This document shows, piece after piece, positions 11,706-23,700 of a DNA stretch of 64,000 nucleotides (its first letter is position 1; every line of letters starts with the position of its first letter). This DNA is from Apoda limacodes (taxonomy: Eukaryota > Arthropoda > Insecta > Lepidoptera > Limacodidae), in assembly GCA_946406115.1 (NCBI GenBank), contig OX291551.1, positions 1,860,001 to 1,924,000 on the forward strand. The letters run 5' to 3'. Position numbers and translations under genes: made by a program. Below the pieces are notes generated by a model, which was given only the letters and a program-made list of their open reading frames with translations, searched no databases and had not been told where the DNA came from.

Positions 11706-14700
11706 GTAAGCAGATCGCCCTCCCTTTCTTCTTCACGGGTTCTTTAGAAGAATCGCTAAGAAACCATTGCGTAACTAGTTTGTTAAGATAATCTATGAAA
11801 ATAAAAATTTCAGCTCTATTGCTCTCTGAGTAATGACTAAACTGACCATTTTTTTTTAACTCAAAACGGGACATCGGTTTATTTATGTCAGTTAGTAAGT
11901 TTACAATAAAAAAAACAAATTTTTAATGTTAGTTATTTATGTTGACAATTTGTTATAATTAAGGGGATGATAGACGCCGGATGAGCAAGTCAAGTATGAA
12001 AAAGCTGAAATCCATCTTAAGTCTGCTTTTATTTAAGTTTGAACTTTTATGGGGCTTATGCACAGAGCACGTACGTTTTTGGCTAGTTTTTTCATGTTTT
12101 TAATTAATAAAAAAAAAATTAGCCTTTGTATAGAAATTCCAGCCGATTTTTATTTTAATATGAAACAATACCTAATTAATGAATTGAAAAAAAATTGGGT
12201 TTCCTGACAAAAAATTGAGTTCCAAGACTAGTAAACTTAATTTACAGCACTTTTTTGTGATTATTTAAGAATTATTTTCCTAATTTATGAACATATTTTA
12301 AAATTTCTGTTCAATTTTCAATAAGTTCTTTCCCTGACCGCTGTATTTTACTTTGATTTGTAGTTTGTCCACCACTTCTTCAATCTAGAATAAGTAGATG
12401 TTTCTGTTTTGGGATATTAGGGTGTAGGGTCTTAAAATAATTAAATAAATTATATGCATCGCCGATTGTCGACGACACGGTCTCGGTCGCGCCCCACTCA
12501 TGTCTAACGGCGAGCTCCATACTTTCTGGAAAACGGGACTTTTATGCGTCCCGGGGCTTTGTTTTGGGACAACGGGACCGGTAACCGAGAAAAGGGATAG
12601 TCCCGTTCAAAACGGGACGTATGGTCAGTTTAGTGATGACTTGACTCCTCAATCGAAAGGCTTAGGTTCAATTCCTGCTACAAGACAAACATTTATGTGA
12701 TGAAGATTTATGTTTGTCTTGAGACTGGGTGTTTCTTTGTATAATATTTACAAAAATAAGTAAATATTCATATAGTAATCATTAAAGTTTCATGTAGTAA
12801 TTTGTTCAGTTATATCATAATTTCTTTTCCATACTTAACGATCTGCCTAGGCGCCCAAAACCCCTGGTGTTGCAACCATCCATAGGCTACGGTGACCGCT
12901 TACCATCAGGCGGACCGTAAGCTTGTTTGCCACCTTAGTGGTATTAAAAAGAAAAAGATAACACATGGTTCAATTGTACCGATAGTGTGGGTTGGTATAT
13001 GGTGACAACCTATTTTTATCCCAACATAAAAAATTCAAGGGCTTCACGTCGCAGTAAGTAGAGTGACGGTCTGACTTCATTTTCGGCACTGAAATACCTG
13101 AAATGACTTCATTTTCGGCACTGAGATAGCTGAAATGACTTCATTTTCGGCACTGAGATACCTGAAATGACTTCATTTTCGGCACTGAGATACCTGAAAT
13201 GACTTCATTTTCGGCACTGAGCTACCTGAAATGACTTCATTTTCGGCACTGAGATAGCTGAAATGACTTCATTTTCGGCACTGAGATACCTGAAATGACT
13301 TCATTTTCGGCACTGAGATAGCTGAAAGGTTGAAAAATACATGTCATTTTTTTTAATTAGTCAAAAATTAGTCACTTTAGCATCCTCACGGTGAGTTTGT
13401 TAACAAGCGTCTGCGAGAAAAGTGTGCTTACAATTTCATTAAGCACAATTTTGAGGTTCCATTTTTAGCGCGTAGTCGCGCGGTCTATATCTACTTAGAA
13501 GGTCATTGTCTGATGCAGACCGATCGCTTCCCCGCCATTACCCGTCCCATCCTTCCCCGCCCCGTCACTCACCACGCGCTATTCTTCAGCGGACGACGGT
13601 AACGTCTCCGCGCGATACATTATCGCGGATCATTTATTACAAGCGAGTCACGACTTCCGGACGCTATTCAGTTCTACACTGACCTGGCTTCAAGTGACAG
13701 GTCACTGATGTGATTATTAATTGTCTAAGAAATATTTTAAACTTTTTATGCTTCGCGGTTTTACCTGCGTACATTTATCAAAAATTAGCGATTCCTATAT
13801 TCCAGTATCGTTGCCAGGATAAAAAGTAGCATATGTCCATATCTTTATTTCACGTTTAATTTATGGGCAAAGAAGACCAAAATCGTCAATTTCCCTTTTA
13901 GTTAAAATTTTAAACAATGAAGTCTCATGCGGTTTTTCTTATTTTCTGAAAGATACAACTACTGAGCACCGGCAGACCGACTCGTTTCACTTGCGGATAT
14001 GTCATACTTTGAGCACGCACTAAAACTGACCATTTCCGTTATATTTTTTTTCTGAACAATGAAGCCTCTTTTTGATGCGTTATATCTCGCAGACGCACCC
14101 ACTGAGAGCAGGCAGACCGATATAATTCACATCAGGGGAACGCTCTACAACTCAATATAATTAATCTAGTCGTGTCCATTATCGTTCTGAAAATTCCTGT
14201 CACCTCTTAGACTATTACGCTTGAAGTTAAATCATTATTCTAATAAAACATTTTTTTTATAAAGTTTGCGCACGGCCTATGAAAGCTAGGATAAAAATAG
14301 TTATTTGTTATGAAAGGCTGGAAAGTTGCTTTTTAGCGTGATTGCCTATATTGAATACCAAGCAAGCGAAGGATTCAAAGATTGAACCCACGATTGAAGC
14401 GAGTCGTTCAAAAATTGAATATTGAGCAAAGCGAGGAATTCTAAAAAACAAACAAAAAATATCCAGCCGTGCGACACACGCAATTTTCATCTCACTCTCA
14501 AGACAAAACAAACATTAGCGTTTAATTACTTATATACTTATTTTAAATAGTCTAATTAAGTATTGATAACATGAAGAAAACATTAGGTAAATTGTACTGT
14601 GCAAGCAGCGTACATCACGTTGTACGTTGTCAGCGCTTTACGCGGACACGCGCCAAATATAAGTATTGTAGTTAATTTCTATTAACCAGTACATGTTGAT

Positions 14701-17700
14701 CACCAAGCGGTCCGCGTGTGCTCTCACCATTTATCATACCATTTTAGATAAGTTAAGTCAATAAACCAGACTATTGTGCTTAATCTTATTTTTATTTATG
14801 AACTATACATGAATAACCTTCTGTACGATACCAACCCGTACATAAATATTTACTTCTCTGCATCCTATCATTTTTGCATGAAAAAATCTTAATCGATAGA
14901 CTAGCACCCCCTATCGATTAAAATTAATACACAAATGAAACAAAAAAGTCGGCGGAATAGAATAGTTTTCGAAAAAATTAAAATAGAAAAAAAAAAACCC
15001 TAACGGAGCGGAGCGGAATGAGGGCCGAACACAGAGGGGTGTATTTAAAACATCCCAGTAAATATAAAGAAAAAAATAAAAAAAACCCATACAAAAAAAA
15101 AATTATGCAGATTTGACGGGTTGCCGAGAAGAAAAAGAATACCCAACATTAGAAGTCTCTAAAATAGGTTGAGCGCCATTTGTATGTCTGCATGTTGTCA
15201 GTAAATCAGTAAATCACCGCTCGGAGGTACTTACCTTTTTTTTTGCGTGTCAACTTAGGTATTTAACGGCACTGCTGATGTGACTAATGTTTTTTAATAA
15301 TTAACTTTATTTTAATTTAGTAACAGTAATCCATACTAATATTATAAATGTGAAAGTAACTCTATCTGTCTCTCTGTCTGACTGTCTGTCTGTCTGTTAA
15401 CTCGTCACGCTTTAAACCGCTGCTTCGATGTAGATGAAATTTGGTGTGGAGATAGATTGAGTGCCGAGGAAGGACATAGAATAGGTTTTATCCCAAATAA
15501 TTCAAAAGTTCCCGCGGGAATAACTATTACCGAGCTGAAACATATTATAATAAATATATCAAACTTCATTAGCTTAATTAAGAAGTGTTACGAACGTAAC
15601 GAAATTAAGAAGTAACGTGGGGTTTCGCCACGCCGATAACCAAATTGGGGGCGGGTGGAGCCGTTGGAAAAATTGATTAATTACTAGCTACTCCATTAAT
15701 ATTATAAATGCGAAAGTTTGCATGTTTGCACTGGATGGATCGGGATGAAACTTGGCATACATATGTAGGTTAGGTCCTGGAATAGGACATAAGCTATGTT
15801 TTTTCCCGGAAAATTTTAAATTTCCCGCTTGAATAACTATTAAGTTTGTTACTCAATCCAGCCGCAACGGATCCAATTGAGCTGAAATTTTGCACAGATA
15901 AGTTGAAGATACGGAGAAGGACAAAAGCTAAATAAAAAATCCCGGAAAATTCAAAGGTTCCCGTGGGAGTAACTATAACCAAATTCCTTCTGTACGATCC
16001 TTAGCTGCAGCTATAGCTAACAAAGTTCGATGGTATAATCAAGAAGTCGCCGTAAGAATTCCACGCCGATAACCAAATTTAGGGCGGGCGGGGATGCTGG
16101 CAAAAGCTAGTATGTTTGTAGTAAAACCAACCAAAATCATGTGTACCTACTACGTAATTCCAAATTAATGTTTCTTTTCTTTTTTTTTTAAGATGCGGTC
16201 CGAATTTGCAATATGCCAATTTTAAAATTCATAGAACAAAAATTATACTTAAAACTTATTTTTCCTTCTTGTATTTATTAATTTAACAAACTGCAATAAA
16301 TTATCTATTAAATAACATTAAACAAAACATTATCTTTAATGCAATAATATCAAAAATTAAACTAGAGTGTTAGTAACGGATCACTAATGTATAAAGTAAT
16401 GTATACTAATTTTACGTCAGTTCTCAACCGGGCCTCAATGTTTATTACGAGGTTTTTTTTTCACGGAAAAAGTCTTATTTGGTACTCAAATAACTACTTC
16501 GTTACCAGACCCCTGAAAAATAATGTTACTGCGTTACGTTTTTTTTTCTGAGCCAAAATATTTCGATAAAAGTCATCATTCGGATATGCGTATGACATTA
16601 CAAGGAACGTTTTTATAGGCCTTAAAAAGAATTTTGACCCAAGGACTAACCACATTTCGGACGGTTTCATTATGTTTGTTTTTGGAGAATTTAAAAACAA
16701 ACCTTTTGGGCGCTAGCGGATAAAGTAGGCTTTTCCACGCAGATTTAAAAAAAGTAAGCCTTTCCGAGCCAGTGAGATGAAAAGAATAATAAAATAAAGA
16801 AGATAAAATGTACTTTCATTTGACATGGAATGGAAGTTTATATTCTTAAGTACTTATATAAAAAATTACATAAACTAACTGTCTGAATTTTGACGCGATT
16901 TTACGATATTTATTGGCACATGAAACCCAAAGAACTGATTTTATTTGGTGTTTCAGGTTTTTTGTGGCTTTAATGTATTTTGACCTTTGCCGACTGGACT
17001 ATTAGGAGTGCTGCAATGCAGTAAGATTAAGAACTGAACAGATGTAAAGTCAAACTAGAGACGTACACAAAATATAATTAGATGATTTTATTTATCAACG
17101 GTTTCCTAACGTAGCATCACAAAATAATATTTTATAATTTTGTAACATTACACAATTTTGTAACATACAACAAAATAGGTATTTTAATTTATAGGTACTC
17201 TTGCACGCCGAGTTTGAAGCTTTTATTTATTTATTGCCGTATTCTAGATGAAGCAAAGACAAACTAACGAAACGATACCGCCGAGTGCCGCCCACTCTCA
17301 CTCTCACACCTAAAGGTCTCTCTCTCTCTCATGTGGACCGCTTTACGGTTTTGAAATGAAACAAACTCTTTTTTTTTTCATACCACTAAGGTGGCAAACA
17401 AGCTTATCAAACCAAACAAAAGACAAGACAAATGGACCAAATTGTCCAGGCAGGTTGGTACCGTAGAGATGGCAAAAGAAACAGCGGAAGTCAAAAAAGA
17501 TGAGAAGACAAGCTAATGCTCACAATGGGTCCTAACTGGAAAAGTTTTGCCTGAGAGATGAGACAATAGAAAATGTTAAAGGAATATAAAAAGAAAAAGA
17601 AAAGAGAAGGCATTTGCGGAGAGGCACATTGACCTCAGAGACATTCTCTGATGAAGTATACCATAGGAACAAAATAAACATTTAGGATAAGGGGCTAATT

Positions 17701-20700
17701 GATTAATTGAATAAATGGCAGCGATAGTATTCAGCGTCTTAATTGCTACTATTTTATAACTTAAATTTGAATATATTTGGATCACAATTTTTCCTTTTAG
17801 ATAGTTTGTCATAAAACCGTTAGATAATGGTTTGTTTCGTTTCTTATATCTTCAGACTGCTAAACCTGGACGTGTCATCCATAGAAGATGTATACTGGCT
17901 GGAGGACTCTGCGGCGCGGCACGTGCTCGAGCCGCGCGACCTGGCGCGTTGGTCGGCCGCGCGACAGACGCTGCCCACGCGCCCCGAGCCGCTATACGTG
18001 CTCAAAGAAGACCTCTGGAACACGGTCGTCAAGACCACCAAGCACAAAGATGCCTGGACCTGGGGTCAGACGATCTTATACTTTGAAGCGCTATCCACAC
18101 ATTTCGGGGTCAGTTCGGGGTCTCTGATCTACGGGCCGCTTGGGCTCACTGTCCCGTAAGAGACACGCCTACTGATATCCGTGTTCGTACATGTCAGGGA
18201 AATCAGTGTCATTGGTGCTCTGTATTTCAGGGTTTCAGTATGCCCCCATCTGTTGATCATTAGATGTGTTCATCAAATATTTTATTCATTTTGTAAACGT
18301 GTGTCGTGAGTGACGTCAAAAATCGGTTAGCACTGACGGACCGTGCGTACGCCAGGGCATGCTCCCGGACCAGTGTTGCCAGCAGACTATGTTCAAAAGT
18401 TACCACAAAGTGAAGACAAATACCTTGTGCTGTAAAAAGTAACCCACTGTTGAGAAATCACCATCAGAAAAGAGCCCTTTTTTTAGATTCCCAATCATAT
18501 TATTTACTTTACACTGACCTGAGTTACTGGTCCGGTAACAGCCGAACACAACGAATAATCAGTAATCACTCAACAAAGCTTTTGTGACAAGTCTTAGTTT
18601 CTTATGAAATACTAATCGTTTTCGTTAAATGTATACCAACAAACAACAATATAAAGGTCATGAAACGGGTCGCGGAGATCGGTTACCGAATCCCAATCAA
18701 ATGAAAATAACAGAGTTTTAACAGAGCGCGTAAGCGATAGCCGATAGAAGCATACTCTTGTGGAAGCGGGAAAGAGATAATGGTATAATTTGATGTTACG
18801 TACTATCTGCGTTGCATAAATGTCTATGGAAACCAAAGCAACCTGTTTACTAACCAAAATGTCTTAAGCGCGTTACACACTCTCAGATTCAAACTCATAT
18901 TAATAAGTGTCGAAATTTACCTTTGATTTTTTTTTTAAAAGTAACCCAAAAGTTACCTTTTAAGTCGAGTAACCTTCAGGTAACCTCAAGGTCTCAAAAG
19001 TTACCCAAAAGGTGACAAAAATAACCCTCTGGCAACGCTGTCCCGGACACTAACCGCCCGGATGCGTCTTTCAATGTCACCGTCAATACCGTACTTTAAA
19101 CATAAGGTTTACAAGCAATGTTTTCCAATGCCCGCAGCCCGGCGGAGCACTGACGGGACCCTCACCCGGAAATATGTAGTTACGAGTATATAATCACTTA
19201 ATTCATTTCCGTATTTCTTTTCTGTAGATAATACATAGTGTTTTTTATTCTTTTAGGAATTATTGCACGTTTTAGATTAAAGAATAATAAAATTACAACA
19301 GTAAATTAACTTTGTTAATTGCAGCTCCGGTGTGCGGGTGTGACAGTGTGGGTGCGAGATAGTTAATGGTTCGCGTCTCTGCTCTGATAATAGGATACTA
19401 AGTTTTAAATGTTAGTATGGGTTTATCATTACCTATATGAAGTAGTGTGCGTGTGTGTGTGTCAGGCGGGATGGTGGTGGTGACGGTGTCGGTGTGCGGG
19501 CTGGTGACGTTGGCCGCGATGACGCAACCCGCGCTCGCGCCCGAGGCGAAGCACTCGCTGCTGCAGTACGTCACCGGGAAGTACCTGCACCCAGCCAGCT
19601 GCAGGGTCAGTAGTCGAAGTATCTGCACCCAGCCAGCTGCAGGGTCAGTAGTCAAGTGCACCGTACCCAAACCGAGGGTGTCGAGCGAGGAATGTTCTTA
19701 TTAGGAATCTGTTAGTCCTTGGAGTTTCAATTACTTATTATATTATTTGGAATTACAATCCGATTACCATTATACAAGATTAAACACAAGTTTCCTTGAC
19801 TAAAAAACTGTATTTCCTTACTTACTGTATTTTACGATACGTTACTGAATTTCAGGTAAAGCAAAAAATAACGTAGCGCTACTTAAACAACTGCTCTCCA
19901 TCTGCCTCATACGTGTTCTCTGATGGGGCACAGCCTACCCTCACCGAGGGTCATTTGAACCATTGTCCACACACGGGCCCAGTGCGGATTCTGAATATAC
20001 GTCTTTTTATTTTCTAACGTTTGCAGGTTTCCTCACGATGTTTTCCTTCACCCTCTTCAATGTACTTGGGAATTTAAGATAAAGACTCATTAGCACATAA
20101 ATAACTATAGATTTAGGTACCAGGTGATTCTAATTGGCGTTAATCGATATGTCTAATTATTCATATGTTGTATTCTGAACGATACTATTTAATAATCTTG
20201 CTTTTTACTGTTTTACTCATTATGCTGATGTGTGTAGGTAAAGGTTATATCAATGCCACTTGTCACTGGATCCCAGCTTGTCCATTCAAAACTCAAACTC
20301 AAGCTCAAAGTATATTATTCAAGTAGACTTTCGAACTGTCAACGTCACTATTATTTTTATAGAATTTACTACCAGTTCGGAATTATTATGATACCGAGTA
20401 GAGCTTTAAACTTAGAAATCTTTTCTTCTCAAATTCATAATTAAAATAATACGAGCCTTACACTTAAAATTAAATGCCTCCCAAATAATTAGATTCTAAT
20501 TGTTACAAGCATTTTTATCATTAATGTGTTCTTCAACTTTGTAACAGCTTTTTTTATTAAACTTTCTTTGACAAACATTTTAAATTTATTTGGAGTTAAA
20601 TTAACCACAAGTTCATGAATATTATTGTTAATATCGGCTGCCTTACCCCAAAGCAAAATGCCATAAGACATGACGGAATGGAAATAGCTAAAGTAGACCA

Positions 20701-23700
20701 AGCGAGCAGTGTCAACATTTGTAGCCTAACTTTTCTAACTGCATAAGCAGCTGAACTAAGTTTCCCTGCAAAGACTGAGATTTGAGGGTTCCACTGCAAT
20801 CTATAGTCTTATGAAACGCTTTTAGGTTTGACTTTATTGATTTCAACAAGCTCTAAAGCCAAACCTACAATACCATTGTGAGTAAGTTTTAGTTTACGAC
20901 TTTCAAGTTGGACTCAGTCGAATGCCTTTGATAGATTACAGAGAATTCAAATGGCATTTTGTGACCAAGCATTAAATATATTTGGTAATAAATATATACC
21001 GCGTCAGTTGTTTGCCCTTTTTACCCACAATAATAATCACATAATTTTTAGATTGCATCTCTGTTATAATAGCTTCAAAATAGAAGATTTCCACTGTTTC
21101 AGGTGGAGTGGGGTTGGCTAGACCCGCAGCCGGTGGGCGAGACGATGTGCTTCACGGTACTCTGCTACCAGCGAAACGGACATCCGTACCCAATCTCTGA
21201 CGCAGACAACTTTGATGTTATCATCTTAAATGGCAGTCGAAAGGTAAAACCACTCTGTCGACACAACTATTTGTACTTATAAAGTTACGACTGTAGAATG
21301 TTCGTTAGAATTACTACTTTACGAAAATATCGATGCTATTGTCACGATGTGGAAAAGACGTAAAAATACCACTAGCAACGATATAACATTAAAATATCAA
21401 ATTAAAATATACTTAAACTTTTTTTTTCCTAATACAACTAAGGTAGCAAACAAGCTAACGGTCCGACTGTTGGTAAGCGGTCACCTTAGCCTATGGACGC
21501 TTGCAACACCAGGAGTATCACTCGCGCGTTGCTGACCCTTCAGAAATCTAATTACTTTCTTGAAGAACCTCTTACTGAAGTCCTTGGAGAAAGAGTAAGT
21601 TTCTCTGAAGGTCTCTTTTCTTAGGTGCGAGAATGAATTCCCTGCCGATGGCGAGCGGTGCGATGGTAGAAAGTAGCCGTAGGCTTCGAACAAAAACAAG
21701 CGCTAGAACACACACAGATAGTCAAACTCTCTCTTCAGACTCAAGGGCTCGACTAGTGAGTTTGGGATCGTCGAGGGTTCTCTCAGCCCGTCGTTGAACC
21801 GAGTCAAAAGGGCCAGACAGAGGCGTGCACTCCATATAGGCAGAAAAGCACTGCCTAACGTTTAACATTTTTACATTATAGTAAATATAAAATATTAGGT
21901 TAATTAACGCCGTCTCCTGTTTCCATTTAGTACTTTACATAGCTATAGACTGACCAGTAAATATTAAACTAACAGATTATGAATAAAACTCTACGCTTTT
22001 AGCGTATTTTACTTTTTCCGTAACACACTCACACATGCACAAAGATACGAGCTGTCAATCGAGTATATCTGCATAGGCTTGTGTCACTACCCTCTACGCA
22101 AAACGAGAAAAAATGTTACAACTCTATATAAACGTTAGTTCTACATTTGCACGGTTTTCATAGCTTGACGTTGGTGCTTCAAATCAAAAGTCAGCTATTC
22201 ATGAACAGCTTGCATTAATGCTGCATTTTAATTCTCAGTACGACACCGGCGAAAATGACCGAAACTCGAAGTTTTCTATAGTAATTATTAGACTTATTTA
22301 AAAATTAGCATTTTTTTTTTGTTTCATTTCGTGTATATATGATACCACTAACTTCTGATGACTAAAAACGTAACCTAAAAAACGTTAAATTAATGATTTT
22401 TTAAGTGAGTACCTACCTAATTAGTTCTTAAAATAATAAGTAAATGCACAGGTTATGATAGAAAACACGAACTTTGAAAGTAATTTAGGCAGTGTGTGTG
22501 CCTGTTACTAAAAGGGGACGCAAGGGAAAAAACAATGTACCTAAAAAATCAATTTAAATAATATAACCTAACTATTTCACTGGCTAATTTCTTTTAAACT
22601 AAACTAAAATGGATATAATTTTCCACCATGTTTCCAAAAGAAGTATTTTATTTTAATTTATTTTTATGATATTATTTCATATATTACAAAAAAATATATT
22701 ATACTAAACATAAAATAACGTTTTGGTATGAAAATCCGTGTAGCCGTTTATTGTATATGTTTTTTTGGCAGAACGGCGCGCTCGGAAGCAAGAGCAATAT
22801 TCCCACAACCGCCACCCGCGAACATGGAATCTTAAATATTATCACATGCAGTTTTTTTTAATCGAACGCGTTATTAACATCGTAATAATGTAAACAATAA
22901 AAAAAATACCCTATTGATAATTTTTTTTATGCATTTAAGAAAAAACCGGAAATTTTGAAAAAAGCTTGCAGCTTTTACCCCAAAAATCGCCATAACACCT
23001 ATGACTACTACTTCAATGCGTTTAATGTCATAATACAGCCGAGATAAAAATACATAAATAGCTGGTTTTCCATTCGACAAAACGAAGAAGATGCCGGTGG
23101 AAGGAAATATAATAAATATAAAAGAAGTGTATGAAAATATATGCCACGCTTTTCGATTGAACGACGATGGCTCATTTTCATACACTTTTGCTTCTGCCGG
23201 TGTCGTCATAGATGCCGTTGTCGTCTTCGTGTCGTCTAATAGAAAACCAGCTGATTCTGTATGGCACAATACAAATCTTGTCTCATTCACTTCAGTTGGA
23301 TATCTGATATTAAGCGCATAATGTACATTATGTCGGTGAACAAAACGCCACTATACTCACAATTATCTTCGCTTTGTCTTTAAGGGACAACACTACTCTT
23401 TTTCGCTTGGACATTTTAGATTTTGAACGCAAAACTGAAGGTAAAATACAAAGAAAAAGAAACAATAACAAACACTATTACGCAAACAAATGTTCTAACG
23501 TAATAAGTAAAGCATATTTATTTTGTAATAAATCTATTTATGCTGTAAAAGGTTATATGATTTTTCTGTCAATCCTACGCAAAGGAACGCTAATTTTTGC
23601 TACTAATTTAAAAAGTCTAATCCATACGAATGCTAAATCCTATTGGTTTGTAGAGTGGGAACTAGGTAGCCGTGTTCAGGACTATCGACCTGAAAGTAGG

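Noticed and set aside
18065..18159. Exon 2 continuing to the stop at 18159 as a short isoform
   Set aside because: A good GT donor at 18065 restores the frame with exon 3; the extension has no homology that I can see, though intron retention cannot be excluded.
22874..23321. Opposing ORFs on both strands
   Set aside because: They are a consequence of the imperfect palindrome at 23025-23325.
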